A DNA stretch of 64,000 nucleotides from NCBI GenBank assembly GCA_027186245.1, contig CP114500.1:878001-942000 (forward strand), written 5' to 3'. This DNA comes from Coriaria nepalensis. Its lineage: Eukaryota > Streptophyta > Magnoliopsida > Cucurbitales > Coriariaceae. The position numbers and the translations under genes are program-made. The notes below the pieces were generated by a model. That model was not told where the DNA came from. It worked only from the letters and a program-made list of their open reading frames with translations, and did no database searches. Positions 58,750 through 64,000 of this stretch are shown here, one piece after another (the stretch's first letter is position 1; every line of letters starts with the position of its first letter).

Positions 58750-61700
58750 ATGGCGCGGACCTGTGCTCAGCCGGTGGCAACTACTTTCCTCATCTACTTG
58801 TCAATTGGATTCAGCTCCGTTTTCGCCGTTTACTCAGCATCTGTACTTCTTCAAGATTCAACCGATTCTCTCCGGCCTATGATTCTTCCTCTCTATCACT
58901 CTTCTTCTAATTTGACGCGTAAAGCCTTCGATCGCAACGATCGTCGCCGTTATCTTCAGAAGTCGGAGCGGCCGCCTACACAGAACGCTCGCTTGAGGCT
59001 CCACGACGATCTCCATACCAACGGGTTCGGTTAAACTATTTGCGAATTTTTTGGCTTTCTTTTGAATCAGTTTGAAGTTTATCTCAAGTTGGAAGTAATC
59101 CGAGGTGTGGAATTATAGGTATTACACGACGCGGCTATGGATAGGGACACCTCCACAGGAATTTGCTTTAATCGTGGATACTGGAAGCACCGTGACATAC
59201 GTGCCTTGCTCTGATTGCGAACAGTGTGGGAAACATCAGGTTCAACTTTCATTTTCGATATTAATGTCTTCTTATACGTAACCATTTCGTTGAAGAGTTG
59301 GTGTAATCAGCAATAGTATTAGTTCAGAAGAATTGTATCTAAAATATCCAAATGTGTTACTGAAGTGTTGATTAAGAAAAATTTTCAGCTGGATCAGATA
59401 AAATACTATCAACTATGAAAATATTGGATTATAGGCTTTACATAGTCTGATGATTGAAATCATACTTGGAGGGTTGGAAGATTTGTGCTGGAATTTTAAC
59501 TCTTCTCAATTGCGAATTGCCTCTCCGTCTAGCAATTTCTCTAGTATCGATTATCCAATTGTTTATTACTTCTGTCATTCAGGATCCCAGGTTCCAACCT
59601 GAGTTATCAGCTACATATCGACCTGTAAGTTGCAATATCGATTGTAACTGTGATGATAGAGGAGTTCAATGCATTTATGAGAGACGGTATGCTGAAATGA
59701 GCACTAGCAGTGGTGTGCTAGGTGAAGACCTTCTTTCATTTGGAAATGAAAGCGAACTGGTACCTCAGCGTGCTGTATTTGGTTGTGAAAATGTGGAAAC
59801 TGGTGATCTTTACTCTCAACGTGCTGATGGCATAATGGGTTTGGGTCGAGGTCCACTCAGTGTGATGGATCAGCTGGTAGATAAGGGTGTTATTAGTGAC
59901 TCTTTTTCATTGTGTTATGGTGGGATGGATGTAGGTGGTGGTGCCATGATTCTTGGTGGTATATCCCCACTTTCTGGTATGGTATTTACAAACTCAGATC
60001 CTTCTCGAAGGTATGACACTTTACAATACTACAATTATGAAATTCTTCCTTGATAATTTTTTTTTTTGTGTGCCTCACACGTATGCTTTAGTTTTGGGAT
60101 GTCTACAGCCCATATTATAATATAGACCTGAAGGAGATCCATGTTGCTGGAAAGCCCTTGGAGTTGAAATCTAGTGTCTTCAATGGAAAGTATGGAACTG
60201 TCTTGGATAGTGGAACGACATATGCTTATTTTCCTGAAAAAGCTTTTAATGCATTTCGGGCTGCTGTAAGACTTTCAATTCTCACATTCATACTATTATA
60301 ACATTTACTGGAAAAGTAACTGGACAGAAAATTAATTGGTTGGCAATGGTGAAACTTCTTCATTTTGGGGTTTTGGGTGAAATGCCTGAAAAATAATTTT
60401 CCCTTTCCTTTTTGCAACCTTCTCATTATTCTTCAGTGTGTCCATTTTGGGGAATTCAATGGAGCATGTAACTTGACATTACTCATCCTTGTAATGTGCA
60501 GATTAGCAAGAAAACTCATTTCCTGAAACAAATTCATGGGCCTGACCCAAATTTTGATGATATTTGTTTTTCTGGTGCGGGAAGGTACTCCCTCGATAGC
60601 TTGGTTTTGAACCTCTAGGTGGAATAGTTGGCTTGGCCTTACTTTCAAATTTTTTTCCCTTTGGATTTCGTATCAGGGATATCTCCCATCTATCAACAGT
60701 TTTTCCAGAGGTTGATATGGTATTCAGCAATGGACAAAAGTTATCATTATCCCCAGAGAACTACTTATTCCAGGTCCGGCTTTTAGATTTGTCTTCTAAA
60801 TGTAATATCTTTGAATAATTACTTTTATCACTCAAAAAGTTACTGATATGATATGTTATTTCTGTTTTCTCCTTCCTCAAGCATACCAAGGTTAGTGGTG
60901 CATACTGCCTGGGAATTTTAAAAAATGGGAATGACCAAACCACTCTTTTGGGAGGTATAATTATAATTCACCCTCGACTGCATGTCAGCTTCTATCTCAT
61001 GCTTCTCAGATAATGTAGTTCTGCATTTTGTTTGTCATTTTTCAAGGGCAGTATCCCTCTTCCTTACCCACAATGCACAAAAGAGAAACCAAAAGGGGCT
61101 GGTATTTAACTTTAGATTGTATTGGACAGGAATTGTTGTCCGTAATACCTTGGTGACTTATGATCGGGAGAACTCTAAGATCGGATTTTGGAAAACTAAT
61201 TGTTCCAACCTTTGGAAAACTCTTAGTGCTCCTCTTCCACCAGAACCTAAACCTTCCCATGATCGGAATACATCTACGGATCCTCCTCTTTTATCTCCAG
61301 GAGGAGCTCCTCCTGCCCTTCTTCCAGGTAGAGTTTATTGTTCTTTGCAGCTACCCTGAAATTCAAATTAATGTCATTATGAATGAAAATTTACGATAGG
61401 AAAGGATTACTTGATGATCATAGGTTGCATCTTGAGCTTCTGTTTCTTCCTCTATCCTTTTTGATCAACAAATTATTTTGAGAAAAAGAGTACCATTTTG
61501 CTGAGTACCAGAAAGTAAATTACAGTTATATGGTTGAGCAGAAATTTTATCACTTTGTTCTGTTGAAAGCATCAAAATGTCTCTGGGATATAGTTGGTGT
61601 AGTGTCTTATTGAACTCCTTGTTGTCATCAGCTTCCCTAACTTGTTTTCAATGCCTGTGACGTTGTACTCATGACTTTGGCTCTCTTTTATATGTGTAGG

Positions 61701-62850
61701 TGAATTACAAATTGGACTGATAACATTTGATATGATGCTTCATGCGAACAGTTCCTACATAAAGCCCAACTTCACAGAACTTACGGAGTTCATTGCTCAT
61801 GAGCTTGAAGTTAATGCTTCACAGGTCCTGTTCAGTTATTTTATTCTCAGCATTTGCGTCACTGTTAATACTCAAATATGAAAGGAAGGGAAAAAAAATT
61901 TCTAGGATGCTTATTTTATAACTTTAATCTTTGAACTATTTAAATATTTGTTTCAATACTCTTGTTCATAGGTGAACCCTTTTGGATCGAAACACACATA
62001 CTTTCCTAGTATTAAAATTTAATTTTAGTTTCACTTTTTAGTGCTGATATAATCTTAATTGTTGGAAAAGAGTTTATTACAATGAATCACGGGCGTCTGG
62101 CTTGTCATCTTTCTTTACTAGATTTTCTATGGGCTGAATCTTGACTATTAATCAATGACATAGCATGCTTTTGATGTCATCTATCTTGTCTAACCACCTT
62201 TGTTACCTTGTCAATTATATTTTCCTTACAGGTTCGTTTATCAAACTTCACTTCCAATGGGAATGATTTCTTCCTTAGCTGGGCCATCTACCCAGCTCAA
62301 TCATCCAAATATATTTCTATCACCACTGCCATGGTAATATTTCTCAGAAAAGCAGAGTTACATGTGTTTCCAACCGCACTCTTTCCAACCTACTAATTTC
62401 ATTGTCTCACTTATGGGTTGTGTATCTACATCATACATACACAGAGCATAATTTCCCAATTAAAGGAACACCGAATGCAACTTCCCCAAAAGTTTGGAAG
62501 CTATCAACTGGTTGAATTGAACATCGAATCTCCAAAGAAGCAGTATGTCTGACTTGTTAGGGCTTGTATAATTCAATGTCTGGACTTTTGCTGGTTGACT
62601 TGTTAGAGCGGTATGTTTGGACTTTTGCTGTATAATTCAATGTCTTCTTTCTCTGAATGAATGCAGGACATGGTGGAAGGGTCACTTGTGGGAGGTAACT
62701 ATTGGAGTAACAGTAACTTTGGTTCTTGTCTCATTTGCCGTATTGGGGACATGGTTAATTTGGGGATATCAAAAACGGCATTCTGCTCCTTATGAGCCAA
62801 TTCGTACCATTGTTCCTGAACAAGAGCTTCAGCCAATTCAGTCTTATTAG
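58750..62850 (+). CDS. membrane-anchored pepsin-type aspartic protease (A1)
   Basis: Twelve exons, 58750-59024, 59119-59239, 59583-60010, 60109-60265, 60502-60584, 60677-60773, 60882-60954, 61130-61327, 61700-61824, 62232-62333, 62445-62542 and 62667-62850, all in phase, give 646 residues. A signal peptide or anchor (FLIYLSIGFSSVFAVYSA) precedes the protease. The first catalytic Asp112 is in IVDTGSTVTYVPC and the second Asp308 in TVLDSGTTYAYFP. The Cys-rich plant insert CDCEQCGKH follows the first, and the C-terminal lobe ends with NTLVTYDRENSKIGFWKTNC. After this comes a Pro-rich linker, an unassigned domain (about 450-600) and a transmembrane helix near residues 605-630 (GVTVTLVLVSFAVLGTWLIW). 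This organisation matches Arabidopsis At3g50050/At5g43100-type proteins, of unknown substrate, probably acting at the plasma membrane. Confidence 0.92.
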
Positions 62851-63405
62851 TCTTTAGCAGGCGTTGATGATTCCCGGACCAGTGTATAGAGTTTTCCAAA
62901 AAAAAAAAAAAAAAATCCTTTTTACATCATCTTGTCTCCATAGCTTTGACTCTGATTATGCAAAGTTGACGCGTTGCCGAATCTCTTCAGCCTGAAGATA
63001 TCGAAATCTGAATATTTCGCTGTTGTACAATTATAAGAACGAGGTAGAAAATGCTTCCAAAGTTACCATAATTTTAAGTTTCAGAGTCTGGTACTGTGTC
63101 TGTATTTACTCCAATGCACATTGTATTTTTTTTACCATTTTTCTTTTTTCCCTTTTTTCCTGTTCTTCTGGTCCCTCACTCCCGATCAAAGGAAGATTTT
63201 GAGGTGTCACGTGCTTTTCATCAAGTGGATGCATAGCGTTATAAAGATTTCGTACGACCATCAAATCAAACTTCATCAAGGCGATGATGTAAAATTTAAG
63301 TAAGCAGGATAAATTAATAAAAACTTATCTTTACTATTATTCAATCACTAAAGGAAAGCAAATTAGATAGATGAAAATCTGATGAAGGGCACTCGTGAGG
63401 TCCAG
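62851..63405. other. intergenic DNA between two convergent genes
   Basis: No gene is seen. 3' flanks of the aspartic protease (+) and the snakin-type gene (-) meet here; a poly-A run lies at about 62898-62915. Confidence 0.5.
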
Positions 63406-63671
63406 TTAAGGGCAGCACTTGGACTTGCCCTTAGGGTTCGTGAGGTCCCTATAGCAAGGGCACTCGTGCTTGTTTCCGTAAGTCCCAGATGGAACACACT
63501 GGCACCTGTCGCAGCAGATCCCACAGTACTTCAAGCACCTGTCCTGTACACCTGCACTTGCACATCTACTCCCGCATTCCACGTCACACTAAGCTGTCAG
63601 ACCTCAAACAAAGAGGAGGTCATGGTCAGGACAAAGCACACAAGTAGCAAGCTTGTAAAGACTAGCTTCAT
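63406..63671 (-). pseudogene. snakin/GASA peptide gene with a lesion after the signal peptide
   Basis: Snakin/GASA peptides are small secreted Cys-rich proteins, gibberellin-regulated and antimicrobial. On the minus strand an ATG at 63671 opens a signal peptide (MKLVFTSLLLVCFVL...SSLFE), with a TATA box 63-70 bases upstream. The mature domain (63406-63588) is complete with 12 Cys in the usual spacing, including [13 protein letters not shown] and [10 protein letters not shown]. Between them lie 14 bases (63589-63602) that contain a TGA in the signal-peptide frame and put the domain in another frame. They start with GT and end with AG, and removing them would restore the frame, but 14 bases is far too short for an intron. 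Snakins normally have about seven to eight residues here, so a 10-base net loss is a good alternative. One additional Cys sits before the last Pro. Likely disabled, or an assembly error. Confidence 0.72.
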
Positions 63672-63733
63672 GGTTAATCAAAATATGAATTAGCCATAAT
63701 TGATTTACCAGGCCAAAGAAGAGTGAGTGAGTT

Positions 63734-63741
63734 TATTTATA
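63734..63741 (-). promoter_or_regulatory. TATA box of the snakin/GASA gene
   Basis: The minus strand reads TATAAATA 63-70 bases upstream of the ATG at 63671. This supports that ATG as the 5' coding end and argues against an unseen upstream exon as explanation for the frame break. Confidence 0.55.
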
Positions 63742-64000
63742 GCAGGGAAATAAAAAGGTGAGATCGGTGTGATTATGAAAAAGTTGTTCATTTAATTATT
63801 TGTTTGAGCTGTCGGAGAATTCAGATTGGTCTTTTTTCGCTTGTCTTGTACGGAAAGCTTCATTATTCTACGTCCTTGCAACTTACAATTGCATCTTCCT
63901 ATAAACCGGAGTGATTAATGTTTGCTAATTAATTAGGTGTACGATACGTCGTTCATTTTCCAAACTACGTCTTTGTAAGGTGACTAGATATTAGACGACA

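Overview
The window is nuclear DNA of a flowering plant, most likely a eudicot. The evidence is AT-rich intergenic DNA, short GT-AG introns, plant-only gene families (R2R3-MYB subgroup 22, GID2/SLEEPY F-box, VIER F-box, RD21-type granulin protease, CYCD3, CYCA3, snakin/GASA, PIP peptide) and degraded Ty3, Ty1 and LINE-type retroelements. I cannot name the species. Genes are independent units on both strands, with no operons. Exon models were built by hand from splice consensus, reading phase and remembered family conservation; no search was run.

0-13 kb: an LRR cell-wall-type protein (-), an intron-containing but broken copy of the splicing factor SMU1 (+), an RD21-like cysteine protease with a granulin domain (+), then an internally deleted Ty3/gypsy relic. 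13-22.5 kb: a six-exon bHLH-MYC_N-type regulator (-), an intronless VIER F-box/LRR gene (-), a gene-poor stretch, and cyclin D3 (+). 24-34.5 kb: an LTR relic, a LINE-type zf-RVT/RNase H relic, a plant L-asparaginase (+), a SGNH/SASA carbohydrate esterase with a probable truncated neighbouring copy (-), and a Ty1/copia polymerase relic. 39-45.6 kb: a MYB44/73-type R2R3-MYB (+), the gibberellin F-box GID2/SLY1 (-), a second copia relic (-) and a PIP-type secreted-peptide gene broken by one base (+).

47-64 kb: a WPP-domain protein (-), two head-to-tail eight-exon CYCA3 cyclins (-), a nicalin first-exon fragment repeated between them, an APD-type membrane RING ligase (+), a membrane-anchored A1 aspartic protease (+) and a snakin/GASA gene with a lesion (-).

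Functional themes are cell cycle (CYCD3 and two CYCA3, the latter with E2F-like upstream sites), F-box-mediated protein turnover (GID2, VFB) and secreted or defence peptides and proteases. Physical proximity need not mean functional linkage. Several loci carry one- or two-base lesions (SMU1, PIP, nicalin), some in or beside homopolymers, so real pseudogenisation and assembly error must be separated by read evidence. I did not find a clearly new biological system. The most interesting items are the frameshifted PIP peptide gene, the lesioned snakin gene, the decayed SMU1 copy, a GC-AG intron present in only one of the two CYCA3 paralogs, and the repeated nicalin exon fragment.
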